Positions 52,601 through 63,064 of a DNA stretch of 64,000 nt are shown here, in pieces (position 1 is the stretch's first letter; each line of letters begins with the position of its first letter). Both the position numbers and the translations under genes were made by a program. Source of the DNA: Palaemon carinicauda (taxonomy: Eukaryota; Arthropoda; Malacostraca; Decapoda; Palaemonidae); NCBI RefSeq assembly GCF_036898095.1, contig NC_090746.1:50329596-50393595 (forward strand), read 5' to 3'. Under the pieces are notes generated by a model that saw only the letters and a list, made by a program, of their open reading frames with translations, did no database searches and had not been told where the DNA came from.

Positions 52601-52989
52601 GATGAGGACGGACGTGACGTCATTTAGCAATGGCGCCCGTTTGTTTACGTCTCGAGTACCAAAAGCAGCCACGGATGAGTGTAACTGTGGAACGGCTCCT
52701 CAGTTACTCAACCACCTTTCCATATCGAAGTGTTAACTCTATATTGGGTGCAGATAGCTATGTGGCGTGTTAATACATGCGTCCCCTGTTGATATACGAT
52801 ATCCTAGAGGGAAACCTTTAGGGTACTCGCACCAAAAGTTAGAATTCTGTGATAACCTTTAGTTTAATTCTCTGGGAATATCCACTGTAGTTAAATATAC
52901 CCAAGGAAGCTACTGAAGGAACCTTCCATCGTGACGTCATGGCTATCTCACCCAAAAATAGATTTTTCGCTTCGCTCAAAATCCGTTTT
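52601..52989 (+). repeat. right ITR of element C
   Basis: Complement of 36833-37190 plus an extension ending CGCTCAAAATCCGTTTT. Contains TGACGTCA at 52615-52622. Confidence 0.92.
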
Positions 52990-53289
52990 GTATCTGTTTT
53001 GACTTTTGGCTATTGTTTTTTGTTTTTTTCAATTGCTTTCCCAACTGCATGTGCAAGGGCAAGATTCTATCGACAGTATAGTTGTATGAACTGTTGTTAG
53101 ACATGTCTTTGTGTAATGGCCTTGAAAAACTCTGTGTACTTCTAAGTTGTAAGAATTTACAAGAACACCTTTTTCAACTAATGGATATAAATCACCATAA
53201 ATTTCGGCTCCCTTTTTCTTCATAGACATTGGATTGTTCAGCAAGTGGTAGTGGGATGTGCTATCAAATAACCATAACTAATACTAGCT
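52990..53289. other. host or unassigned spacer
   Basis: AT-rich, no recognisable feature. It could include diverged 5' sequence of the LINE that follows. Confidence 0.5.
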
Positions 53290-54407
53290 CAAACAGTTAC
53301 AGTCCTGTGTGTTAGGAGAAAAAAATTTATAGAAGATGATAGAAAGGCCTCTTTAGTCTTTGTTAGTGATTTCAATGCTCTACATGGGGAGTGGTTAGAT
53401 TCTGTTTCTCGTACCAATTGCCATGGCTTAAGAGCTTTAGACTTTGCCTCGGAATCATGCTGTGAGAAAATCACAGGTGAAGCTACTCAAAGGTCTGGCA
53501 ACTGCTTGGACTTTGTATACACCAACTTCCCTGACATTATAATAAATGAGGTTGGTTCTCCAGTTCGGACATCTGATCATGCCTTGATTTCATCACTAGT
53601 GAAGACTGAGCAGCCTGTCCCTGATGTATCATATTCATGTAAGATTTAGATGAAATCTCAAGCAGACTGGAATGATATTTTGAGTGATCTTTTGGGCTTG
53701 AATTGGTCACAATTGTATAGTAGTGTTGATCCTGTTGTCCCTTTGAATGAGAATCTAGTCAACATAATTGAGAGGCATATCCCTTCTCATATGTTAGGGT
53801 ACCGTGTGAAGGACAAATCATTATTCAATGATAGTTGTAGACGTGCTTATTTGGAGAAGCAGGAGGCCTATCATCTTTGGAAAGGTAACATATCAGATTT
53901 GACTTGAAATAACTATACTCAGCTTGGAGCTTTTGCTCAGAGAGTTTATGCTTCAACTCAAAAAGGAATACAATTTAACCATAAAAGAAACCCGAGAACA
54001 CAAGTGGTGGACTACCCTTAAATCTGCACACTTTGGTGTAGATGCAACAGTTCCTCCTATACTTAAACCAGATAGCTCTGTCACTCATTGTCCAAAAGAA
54101 AAGGCAACCCTTTTGGCAGATGTGTTTGACAGTAAGCAGAGTAATAGGAAATTTGTTCTTTCTCATTACTGTTTTCCTGAGGCTAAATTAACTAGTTTAG
54201 CTTTTCAATCTCGTGAAATTAAAGCTTTCTTGATGGACCTTGATGCTTACAGAGGTGTAGACCCAAATGGTATTTTTCATTTTGTTTTTATGAAGACTGC
54301 AAATTTCTTAGCTCCAAAGTTATCAGTTATTTTGGGCTTATGTTAGCAATAAGAGGAACTTTTAGCACTTGTTGGAGAATTGGTAATGTTACTCAACTAT
54401 GTTCGTG
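53290..54407 (+). pseudogene. fragment of a second LINE (endonuclease end to start of RT)
   Basis: Broken frames read the C-terminal part of an apurinic-type endonuclease (VSDFNALHGEWLDS and RTSDHALISSL), then a linker (SQADWNDILSDLLGLNW, RIPSHML, FNDSCRRAYLEKQEAYHLW) and the RT start (KEKATLLADVFDSKQSN, CFPEAKLTSLAF, LAPKLSVI, CWRIGNVT). It resembles Jockey/CR1-like LINEs. Stops and frameshifts (for example at 53647 and 53905) make it inactive. The reading is cut off at the left end of element D, so D inserted into it. Confidence 0.8.
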
Positions 54408-54765
54408 TTTTTGGGCTCAAGCCATGACGTCCTGAGGGAAGGTTCCTTCAGTAGCTTCCTTGGGTATATTTAACTACAGGGATATTCCCAGAGAATTAAA
54501 CTACAGGTTATCACAGAATTCTAACTTCTGGTGCGAGTACCCTAAAGGTTTCCCTCTAGGATATCGCATATCAACAGAGGACGTATGTATTAACACGTCA
54601 CATAGCTATCTGCACCCCATATAGAGTTAACACTTCGATATGGAAATGTGGAGAATAACTGGGGAGCCGTTCCACAGTTACACTCGTCCGTGGCTGCTTT
54701 TGGTACTCGAAACGTAAACAAACGGGCGCCATTGCTAAATGATGTCACGTCCATCCTCATCCTTC
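54408..54765 (+). repeat. left ITR of element D
   Basis: Nearly the same as the left ITR of C; the TGACGTCA of C is TGATGTCA here. Confidence 0.88.
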
Positions 54766-56240
54766 AGCCTGTAGCCCCTTGCTTTGGTCAGATTTCCCTT
54801 TGTGCGATTTTCATCGACTTACATCGCCGTTATGTCGTTACCTTCAGCCTCGCCTTCTTCTGGAAAGTTGAGTACCAGGTTCCAGTATTGTTTAAATAAG
54901 CTCTATCCGTAAAGTAACCCTACTTTTCGTAAAATATTGTGTTTTGTGGCAGAGCTGTGCCGATCCCGGACACGCCATTTTATGGCGTCGCTGTTCTATT
55001 CCATGCCTTATTTAGCTAGCCAGAACAGCCTTATCCGGTCTCTTAACTAATTTATATTATTAGTTATTTAGTCTTCATAGCTAGGAATTACTTATATCGT
55101 GTTTTAGCGCTCATCTACTCGGTCGTCGTTCGACCCCATACTAGATCGCTAGCTTAGCCCCTAGGCTAGATAGCCTAGCACTTGTGTTAATGCATGATAT
55201 ATACCAGTGATCCTAGGTTAAGTTATGAAGATTGTGGCATTATTAAACATACTGTTAACTGTGATGTAAGTGTTTTCGCCTTCGGGGACCATATAGGGGA
55301 CCGGGTTGATTGCGTATCTTTCCAACCTAACCTAAATGTAGGAACCCCTATATGCTCCCTAATCCCCTGCCTGCGGGCATTCCCTCTGTGTGGCCATGCT
55401 TCCCCTTCTATATAGGGGAATCTTGTCTACAATCAGAGTATTTATCGCTTCTCTGTCTATCCTAAGGGAATGATCCCCCCTTAGGGTTGCGACTGAGAAA
55501 TAAGGAACAGCTCTGCCTTTCCTCAGTTGCATTTGGTTGTGTTACTCCTCCCTTCCTGCAACTTGCGATGTGTCTTTCAGCCTACCTAGCCTAGGAGTTA
55601 ATCCTCCTTCTCTAGGTTAGGCTCTGGGGGCTAGTTCTCTACTTTTATAGTTTGAGACGGTACTCCTGTACCAATCTCATTCTGGTTACCTAACCTGGGT
55701 TAGGGAGCGTTCTCCCTCTCCTTGGTGGTCGTTCTTGTACAGAGCCTCCACTATGAAAGACCCCTCTTCTTCTCCCTCCCCACCTATCCCTTTGGTGTAG
55801 GCTTGCCTATACACATCTGTCCTTAGTCCTGCAACTCCTCCCTTGGGTGGAGTGGTAGGGCTAACTTGTTCTCCTGCTGAGCTGGCCGCTCTGGTACACA
55901 TACCCTTCATAGTGTTCTATGGGGGTAGTCACCGGCAGCGGTCCGGCCGGCGGGGGTTTCCCCCTCTTGAGTGCCCTCTAACCGTCCCTTGGGTTACCCC
56001 AGGCACCCGGCCGACTGCCGGCCCCCTGCCGCCGGATGCTATGAGTAACTACTCCTATCATGAGTGCACTCTCTCCGGAGGGATGCCGGAGGGGTATGTG
56101 GTCTTACCCGTCCCATCCCTCCTTACCTTTCTCTCCATCTATCCTGGTGCCGGTCCCTTGCCGCCTCTACTGCCGGCGATACCGCATTACCTCTGGTGAC
56201 ATTCTTTCATAAGATGCCCTCCCCCTTCTAAGACGTCAGC
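54766..56240 (+). other. leader of element D, left part
   Basis: Noncoding. Similar to 37191-38650 of C and continuing at 62140. CCGGC-rich towards its end. Contains one copy of the target duplication TCAGC (56236-56240). Confidence 0.6.
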
Positions 56241-56730
56241 TGTTCGATTTGGTACTTTGGTAGGAAGTTCTATTAACCATAATAATTACCTGGAACATAG
56301 ATGAACAATTGTTAGTAATTATTTCTCAGCTGATCCCATCTGATGTCGTCGATTTTGGCTTGATGGGTAATAATACGTTGGTATTCTAAAAAAATACATT
56401 TAATGTATAAAAGACTACATTGTACTGTTCACTCTGTGACAGCTGACTCCCAAGTGTGTATGGAGCGTCTTACACAATCTGACAAACCAAAACATTGCTA
56501 AACAAAAGAGCATCGCTCTGAAAAGACTTAAATCCTACTCCAGTACAAATCATAAAGAATCACATCCTATCTTTGAGGTAATCAACAAATGTTTGAATCC
56601 TAATACCAAAACAAATCATTGCTCTTATGTATAAAGCATAACATGTCTTATTCATGCAATATGATGCAATGTTGTGCAATACCTGCAACATTTGAAATAA
56701 TATAGTACATTATTACAATAATACATAACA
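56241..56730 (-). repeat. 3' LTR of the Ty3-type element
   Basis: TGTTCGATTTGG to ATACATAACA on the + strand, 490 bp. Confidence 0.95.
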
Positions 56731-56752
56731 GTCTCCTCCCCCTTAACTTGAC
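56731..56752 (-). promoter_or_regulatory. polypurine tract of the Ty3-type element
   Basis: The minus strand reads AAGGGGGAGGAGAC directly before the 3' LTR, the usual primer site for plus-strand DNA. Confidence 0.85.
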
Positions 56753-56765
56753 ATTGCAAAAATAT

Positions 56766-59700
56766 TCATAAATCTAATCTCTCAGGGGGCTTTCCTCTGT
56801 TAATCCTATTAGGAAGCACTTTAACATCATCTTGTACTGGTACATGAATTGGTTCTGAATCTACATTGGATGTTGGACCATCTTGGTTAATATTTGACTC
56901 ATTTGATGTAACTACTTCTTTAAGTTTCTCATCTCTAACATTCACATGCTCTACTGTCTTTCTGTTTAACGGCTGTAATTGATCAACATGACGTTTTACA
57001 ACATTATCACCAACACGAACATCATAATGTAAATTTCCTATCTCTCTTACAATCTCTCCTGGTACCCACTTCTCTGGAGTGTTGTACGATCTTACCATGA
57101 CATCAGACAAAGGTAAAAAATGTCTTACATTAGGAAGCTTTGCTACTTGTTTATACCCTTTATCTTCTAAATCACTTTGCAAACTTGGATACAACAAATC
57201 TAACTTACACCTTATCCTCCTCCCCATCAACAAATTTGAGGGTGCCACGCCTGTTGTGCTGTGCGGCGTTGTTCTATAAGACAATAAAAATTTTGACACA
57301 TGCAAAAATATATTACCTGAATTTGCTTTTCTACACTTCATATTGTGTTTAAACGTTTGAACAAATCTTTCAGCCTCTCCATTAGTAGATGGATGATATG
57401 TAGCTGAAAATGTATGCTTTATACCATTGACATTACAAAATTCTTTAAACTCTTGTGAGGTAAACTGTGGACCATTATCTGTAACAATTCTTTCTGGAAT
57501 ACCATGCGTTGAAAAAATTTGCATTAACTCTTTTATTGTGGCGTAAGACATTGTTGTCTTCATTGGGATAATTTCTGGCCACTTACTGTAAGCATCTACT
57601 ACTATCAAAAACAAATAATTCAAAAAAGGACCTGCAAAATCTATATGCACTCTTTGCCATGGATACCTGGGTAACTCCCACGGGTGCATTCTAGCAAATT
57701 GAGGATTGTTTTGTTGCATAACACAATTCATACAATTCTTTATATAACATTCCACATCTTTATCTACACCTGGCCACCATACAAAAGTTCTCGCAATTGA
57801 CTTTGATCTTACAATACCTTGGTGATCAGCATGTATTTCAGACAAAACCTTATTTCTCAGTGAATTAGGAATAACTACCCTGGAACCTCTCATCACTATT
57901 CCTTGTGTCACACTCAGTTCATACCATATATCCTTATACGGTTTACAATTTTCCTCCTTTCCACATAAGTCCCTACCTGTCATTAAACTCTCCAAAACCT
58001 TACTAAGTACTGGGTCTTGCTTGGTACTGTGTGCTACATCTTTCGCAGTTATTGGTACATCATATACAGAAATTAACAGAACACTGTCATCATACTCTTC
58101 TGGAGCCTTGTCTACGGGTAATCTGGATAAAGCATCTGCATTACCCATATTTGATGTTGGACGGTATTCTATATCATAGTGGTACGCTGCTAACGTAACT
58201 GCCCAACGTTGTAGTCTTGCAGCCACCAACGTAGGTAAACTTGCTTTTGGACCCAATATTGCTAATAAAGGTTTATGATCTGTAACAAGTGTGAACTTTT
58301 TCCTACCATAAAGATACATATGGAATTTTTTAACTCCATAAACTAATGCTAAACCTTCCTTTTCTATTTGAGAGTAATTCCTTTCTGCCTTGTTCAATAC
58401 TCTAGAAGTGAATGCAATTGGTTTTTCTGTTCCATCTGGCATTACATGAGATAATACTGCACCTAGACCTATGTTTGATGCATCACATACTAATTTAACT
58501 GGTAAATCCATTTGATAATGTACTAAGAATGTAGGTGATGTTATTTCCTGCTTGATTCTTTCAAAAGATTCCTGACACTTTTTTGTCCACTTCCATTCTA
58601 CACCCTTATTCAACAGATTATACAATGGATGTGCAATTGTAGACAAATTCTGAATGAAATTCCCATAAAATGATACTAAACCTAGAAATGATTGTAATTC
58701 CTTAACATTTTCTGGCACTTTTGTTGATTGTACAGCTTTAATCTTCTCTTTAGTTTTGTGAATACCCTTGCCATTTATTACAAAACCTAAGTATTCCACT
58801 GAATCAACTTCTAAAATACATTTATTCTTATTTACTCTAATATTATGTTCCTTCAACTTCTTCAGAACTGTTCGCAATCTTTCTCTATGTTCTCTTGTGT
58901 CTTTACCCGCAATTAAAATATCATCTATAAAAATGAATACTCCTTGCATTCCTGAAAAAATCTTATCCATAGTTTGTTGCCATATAGCTGGACTACTTGC
59001 AACTCCATAAGGTAATCTCTTTGGCCTAAACAAACCTAAGGATGTATTTACTGTACATAATTCTTGTGAAGTTTCATCCATGGGAAGCTGTTGAAATGCT
59101 TGTCTTAAATCTAATTTAGAAAAAACACTGCATCCTGACATAGTTGCAAACATGTCTTTCGGATTTGGTAAGGGATGTTGAGCTACTTGCAGTTGTGGAT
59201 TTAACGTTACTTTGTAATCTCCACATAACCTAACCTGTCCACTTTCCTTCACAATAGGAACTAATGGTGTAGCCCAATCTGAATATGTAACCTTTTCCCA
59301 AGAACCTTCACTTTCTAATCTCCTGATTTCTGTTTCAACTGCACTTTTCAATGCATACGGTACTGGTCTCGGAGCAAAAAATCTAGGAGAACTGTCAGGT
59401 TTCAAAACTAAAATTGCCTTTGCGTTCTTTACTGTACCTATTTTATCTTCAAATACGTCTTGAAACTCTGATATGATATTATCCATAGACATTTCATTTT
59501 TGTTTTCATCTTGTCTACCTGCAACCTTCAAAATACTAGGCCAATCTAACTTCAAATACTGTAGCCAATCTAAACCTAGCAAAGTTTGTCCATTACCTTT
59601 TACTACTGTTAATGGCATTCTCTCTAATTTCTGTTCTTTGTACTGTACTTCTACGTTCGAAGCACCTATTACCTGAATATCAAAACCATTATAACTTTTC

Positions 59701-60806
59701 AAAACTCTATTTGTACCTTCTAATAACAAATTAGGAATGCTTTTAGCCATTTTCTCAGACATAATTGATACATCGGCTGCTGTGTCAACTTGCATCAAAA
59801 TTGGTTTACCATTGATGATTACTTCTACCATGATATGTTTCTTTGCACCTTTGTTGACTGAATTTATGCGAAATGCAAAATCAGTTTCTGAACTAACCTG
59901 ATTATCATGAACATTTTCCTCATTATTCTCTTGACCCATAGTATCAACTATAGCATTTATTTTCTTTGCGTACTGTTTAGGAAATCTACAAGCAGTTGCA
60001 AAATGACCCAGCTTTCTGCAATTCTGGCATGTCTGTCCAGTAGCAGGGCATTTCTTTGCTTCGTATGCAAGATGATCAGTTTTACCACACCTAAAACACT
60101 TGGGTTTTTCCTGTTGTTTCTGTGTATAAGCCTGATTCTGATATTTATGAACATTAGTGTTAGGCACTTTTCTATGACTAGGCTTTGTCATATTCCTTCT
60201 CTGATTCTCATTGGTTTTCCACTTAGAACCTACTGTATTAATTTTAGAATTTTCCATTCTATTGCTTGTAGAACTACCTATTATGTTACTTTGCCTATTT
60301 GATGTTTCTAAAGCTCTGCCTGTTATCAATACCTTTTCTAATGTTAAATCTTTATCTTGCAATAATTTCTTTCTTAGCTCTTCTGATGTGAAATGTGCAA
60401 TTACTTGATCTATGATAATATTTTCTAACTCTAGAAATTCACATGAAACGGCTAAATTCTTTAGTCTAGTCACAAATGCATCTAAACTTTCATTTTCTTT
60501 CTGATAAGCCTGCGCTGAAAACTGGTATCTTTCAAAAAATTTATTGACCTGAGAAGCAAAATATGTGGTAAGAGCCTTAATTGTAGCTTCACTTGTGTCA
60601 TCTGTAGGCTGCAAAGTCTTAAACACTTCCCGAACTTCCCTACCTGCTGTATGAAGTAATAATGCCTTCTTTTGTGCATCCTTCATGTTCCCTAATGCTT
60701 CTAAATAAGTCTTAAATTCCTCACACCACTGTTGCCATCGTGTTGCAACAGAATTAGGCTCAGCAGTGATGCTGAAACCTAGTGGGTGTTCGATATTAAA
60801 AGGCAT
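56766..60806 (-). CDS. gag-pol: Gag-Pol polyprotein of the Ty3-type element (1346 aa)
   Basis: One uninterrupted frame from ATG. The Gag capsid-like region is about 1-230. There are two zinc knuckles: an atypical first (C237, C240, H245, C253) and a standard C-x2-C-x4-H-x4-C (C260, C263, H268, C273). The protease active site is DTAA at 341-344, where DTG/DSG is more usual. RT has FIDD at 626-629. RNase H runs from about 770 (CDASNIGLGA). Integrase has the H992, H995, C1025, C1028 finger and a D1056, D1110, E1146 catalytic triad. The protein supports copying and integration. No gag/pol frameshift or envelope gene is seen. Confidence 0.95.
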   Translation of the reverse strand: MPFNIEHPLGFSITAEPNSVATRWQQWCEEFKTYLEALGNMKDAQKKALLLHTAGREVREVFKTLQPTDDTSEATIKALTTYFASQVNKFFERYQFSAQAYQKENESLDAFVTRLKNLAVSCEFLELENIIIDQVIAHFTSEELRKKLLQDKDLTLEKVLITGRALETSNRQSNIIGSSTSNRMENSKINTVGSKWKTNENQRRNMTKPSHRKVPNTNVHKYQNQAYTQKQQEKPKCFRCGKTDHLAYEAKKCPATGQTCQNCRKLGHFATACRFPKQYAKKINAIVDTMGQENNEENVHDNQVSSETDFAFRINSVNKGAKKHIMVEVIINGKPILMQVDTAADVSIMSEKMAKSIPNLLLEGTNRVLKSYNGFDIQVIGASNVEVQYKEQKLERMPLTVVKGNGQTLLGLDWLQYLKLDWPSILKVAGRQDENKNEMSMDNIISEFQDVFEDKIGTVKNAKAILVLKPDSSPRFFAPRPVPYALKSAVETEIRRLESEGSWEKVTYSDWATPLVPIVKESGQVRLCGDYKVTLNPQLQVAQHPLPNPKDMFATMSGCSVFSKLDLRQAFQQLPMDETSQELCTVNTSLGLFRPKRLPYGVASSPAIWQQTMDKIFSGMQGVFIFIDDILIAGKDTREHRERLRTVLKKLKEHNIRVNKNKCILEVDSVEYLGFVINGKGIHKTKEKIKAVQSTKVPENVKELQSFLGLVSFYGNFIQNLSTIAHPLYNLLNKGVEWKWTKKCQESFERIKQEITSPTFLVHYQMDLPVKLVCDASNIGLGAVLSHVMPDGTEKPIAFTSRVLNKAERNYSQIEKEGLALVYGVKKFHMYLYGRKKFTLVTDHKPLLAILGPKASLPTLVAARLQRWAVTLAAYHYDIEYRPTSNMGNADALSRLPVDKAPEEYDDSVLLISVYDVPITAKDVAHSTKQDPVLSKVLESLMTGRDLCGKEENCKPYKDIWYELSVTQGIVMRGSRVVIPNSLRNKVLSEIHADHQGIVRSKSIARTFVWWPGVDKDVECYIKNCMNCVMQQNNPQFARMHPWELPRYPWQRVHIDFAGPFLNYLFLIVVDAYSKWPEIIPMKTTMSYATIKELMQIFSTHGIPERIVTDNGPQFTSQEFKEFCNVNGIKHTFSATYHPSTNGEAERFVQTFKHNMKCRKANSGNIFLHVSKFLLSYRTTPHSTTGVAPSNLLMGRRIRCKLDLLYPSLQSDLEDKGYKQVAKLPNVRHFLPLSDVMVRSYNTPEKWVPGEIVREIGNLHYDVRVGDNVVKRHVDQLQPLNRKTVEHVNVRDEKLKEVVTSNESNINQDGPTSNVDSEPIHVPVQDDVKVLPNRINRGKPPERLDL

Positions 60807-61026
60807 TTTGTTTGCTTACCTTAATAACTGGTAGGTTAAGCTACTGTTCTGCAGTCACAAGTGTACTTCCTACCTACCTAACTTTAAATTTCACCCTTTT
60901 GTGTATTTGATGAAATTCCTATTCTGCTGCTGGTAAAATCTTCATTGGGCGATTTTACTCTTGTCCCCCAATGTAAATAGACCTTCTCTTGTGCTGGCCG
61001 TCCTTGTGCATAGGGTCCAATGTTTC

Positions 61027-61483
61027 GGCACAGTGTAAAACCCGGACGTCGGACGTCGGACGTCGGATGCCGTCCAGGAGAATAGAAAATCGCTTGTATC
61101 ACCGGGAAAGACGCGAAAATACACCTCTTTTTTGTGACTGGTAATGTTCACTGATACTTTCTGTTATTTTCTGAATAAATGTTCGAAAAATATTGGTTTA
61201 TTTTCATGTTATTGAGAATAATCTCAATCGGACGTCAACATTACACTATCTAACTGCCCGCTATTTTACCCAGTTAGTGTAATGTTGACGTCCGATTGAG
61301 ATTATTCTCAATAACATGAAAATAAACCAATATTTTTCGAACTTTTATTCAGAAAATAACAGAAAGTATCAGTGAACATTACCAGTCACAAAAAAAGAGG
61401 TGTATTTTCGAGTCTTTCCCGGTGATACAAGCGATTTTCTATTCTCCCGGACGGCATCCGACGTCCGGATTTTACACTGTGCC
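61027..61483. mobile_element. foldback element with long terminal inverted repeats
   Basis: Arms of 221 bp (61027-61247) and 208 bp (61276-61483) are nearly perfect complements around a 28-bp spacer. The ends are GGCACAGTGTAAAA and its complement. A 9-bp target duplication CAATGTTTC flanks it (61018-61026 and 61484-61492). The left arm has three copies of a GGACGTC unit where the right has one. No coding capacity. The 9-bp duplication fits Mutator- or Merlin-like transposases, but the superfamily is not proven. Confidence 0.92.
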
Positions 61484-61539
61484 CAATGTTTCTCCCTGCT
61501 TGCTTATCCCTGCTTGTCCGTAGTCCTAAACGTCGCCAA

Positions 61540-61650
61540 TGTTCGATTTGGTACTTTGGTAGGAAGTTCTATTAACCATAATAATTACCTGGAACATAGA
61601 TGAACAATTTATAGTAATTATTTCTCAGCTGATCCCATCCTCGTCGCCAA
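61540..61650 (-). repeat. tandem copy of LTR end and primer-binding site
   Basis: This 111-bp stretch repeats the first about 95 bases of the + strand LTR sequence and ends in CCTCGTCGCCAA. The LTR proper follows at 61651. The element therefore has the primer-site junction twice, the second (61529-61538) incomplete. Confidence 0.88.
61631..61649 (-). promoter_or_regulatory. primer-binding site, probably tRNA-Ser
   Basis: The + strand GATCCCATCCTCGTCGCCA ends with CCA, one base from the LTR. CCTCGTCGCCA equals the 3' end expected of a serine tRNA with a GACGAGG acceptor strand; the tRNA identity is from recalled tRNA sequences. Confidence 0.65.
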
Positions 61651-62139
61651 TGTTCGATTTGGTACTTTGGTAGGAAGTTCTATTAACCATAATAATTACC
61701 TGGAACATAGATGAACAATTGTTAGTAATTATTTCTCAGCTGATCCCATCTGATGTCGTCGATTTTGGCTTGATGGGTAATAATACGTTGGTATTCTAAA
61801 AAATACATTTAATGTATAAAAGACTACATTGTACTGTTCACTCTGTGACAGCTGACTCCCAAGTGTGTATGGAGCGTCTTACACAATCTGACAAACCAAA
61901 ACATTGCTAAACAAAAGAGCATCGCTCTGAAAAGACTTAAATCCTACTCCAGTACAAATCATAAAGAATCACATCCTATCTTTGAGGTAATCAACAAATG
62001 TTTGAATCCTAATACCAAAACAAATCATTGCTCTTATGTATAAAGCATAACATGTCTTATTCATGCAATATGATGCAATGTTGCGCAATACCTGCAACAC
62101 TTGAAATAATATAGTACATTATTACAATAATACATAACA
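61651..62139 (-). repeat. 5' LTR of the Ty3-type element
   Basis: 489 bp, about 99% identical by eye to 56241-56730. Confidence 0.95.
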
Positions 62140-62901
62140 TCAGCCTTCCGTGTGCCGGAGGCTGCCGCCTTCCGTCGGCATACAGCCGACGTCCCACCCC
62201 TCCATTTACCTAGTAACAGCTGGCCGACCTTCGGAGCCGGCCACCGGCATGCCGGCATTGATTGCCGGCGGTCTAGGTATACAACCATATACATATCCAT
62301 CTTATGAATTGATCCAAGCTCACCAGGCCGTCAGCCTTCGGCTGCCGGAGCCGCCGCCTCCTGCCGGCGACCCGCCGCTGTGCCGGCGGTCGCCACGATG
62401 GTATTATATTTTAGATACTCAATGTGTCTGTCTTGATGCCTTCCACCCTGGTGGACCGGCCTCCGGCGTGCCGTCGGTCTGCCGGAACCCTCCGGACACG
62501 TTAAGGGACATGCACCCCTTCTCATACCTGCTGACAACATGCCGACAGTCAACATACTGCAGCCAGATGGCTTAGCCACTTCTATATATAGGTATTGTCT
62601 TACCATCTAAATCTGTGGCTATGCTGTCTTCTTGCACATTACAATATTCCAGCATACTCTGTGTGTCTTAGTGCAGCCGATTGCCGGAACCTATATCTAA
62701 TAAGGGGTCTCTCCTATTCCCCTTCTACTCCAGGGATCTGAGTGGTCTCAGTCCCTGATACATCTCGCAGGCAATTTCTGTTAGAGGCTTAGCTTCTACC
62801 CACCACGGCTTATCCATATGGATTTCCGTTTTGTGACCTTCGGCCACAAAAGAAATTGCCTACTGATAAGGTTACGGTAACTGACTGGGCGGGATTCACA
62901 A
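62140..62901 (+). other. leader of element D, right part
   Basis: Continues the D leader after the LTR element, similar to 38670-39420 of C, dense in TGCCGG. Ends at the donor-like CACAA|GTATGTGTC. Confidence 0.6.
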
Positions 62902-63064
62902 GTATGTGTCTATCTACTTCCTTTCCCGCTCTCTACTCTCAGGCATTATAATACCTTATGAATCATTTTAATGCTTAAAAACTTAGATTAAGTTATTTTA
63001 ATTTTAGAGTAATGTAAGTCATTCTTATGGCCTTCCATGTACTCATGATCTCTTTCTTTTACAG
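62902..63064 (+). other. putative leader intron of element D (163 nt)
   Basis: Donor GTATGTGTCTATC and acceptor CTCTTTCTTTTACAG, matching C and B in position. Confidence 0.6.

Larger units (their letters stand above)
36833..52989 (+). mobile_element. DIRS-like retrotransposon, element C (decayed; carries element E)
   Basis: ITRs at 36833-37190 and 52601-52989 and an ICR at 52425-52518 define both ends. Gag, RT-RNase H and YR are recognisable with several stops and frameshifts. Element E sits antisense at 39486-46731, inside the intron upstream of gag. Without E the element is about 8.9 kb. Confidence 0.93.
56241..62139 (-). mobile_element. Ty3-type (Mag-like) LTR retrotransposon, apparently intact
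   Basis: Two LTRs of about 490 bp with TG...CA ends, about three differences between them, flanked by a 5-bp target duplication TCAGC (56236-56240 and 62140-62144). A primer-binding site follows the 5' LTR and a polypurine tract precedes the 3' LTR. One polyprotein frame is complete. A foldback element lies in the leader. The Mag lineage is inferred from the single gag-pol frame and recalled motif resemblance. Confidence 0.95.

Noticed and set aside
59957..60302. Open frames opposite the Ty3-type gag
   Set aside because: Shadows of the polyprotein frame without domains.
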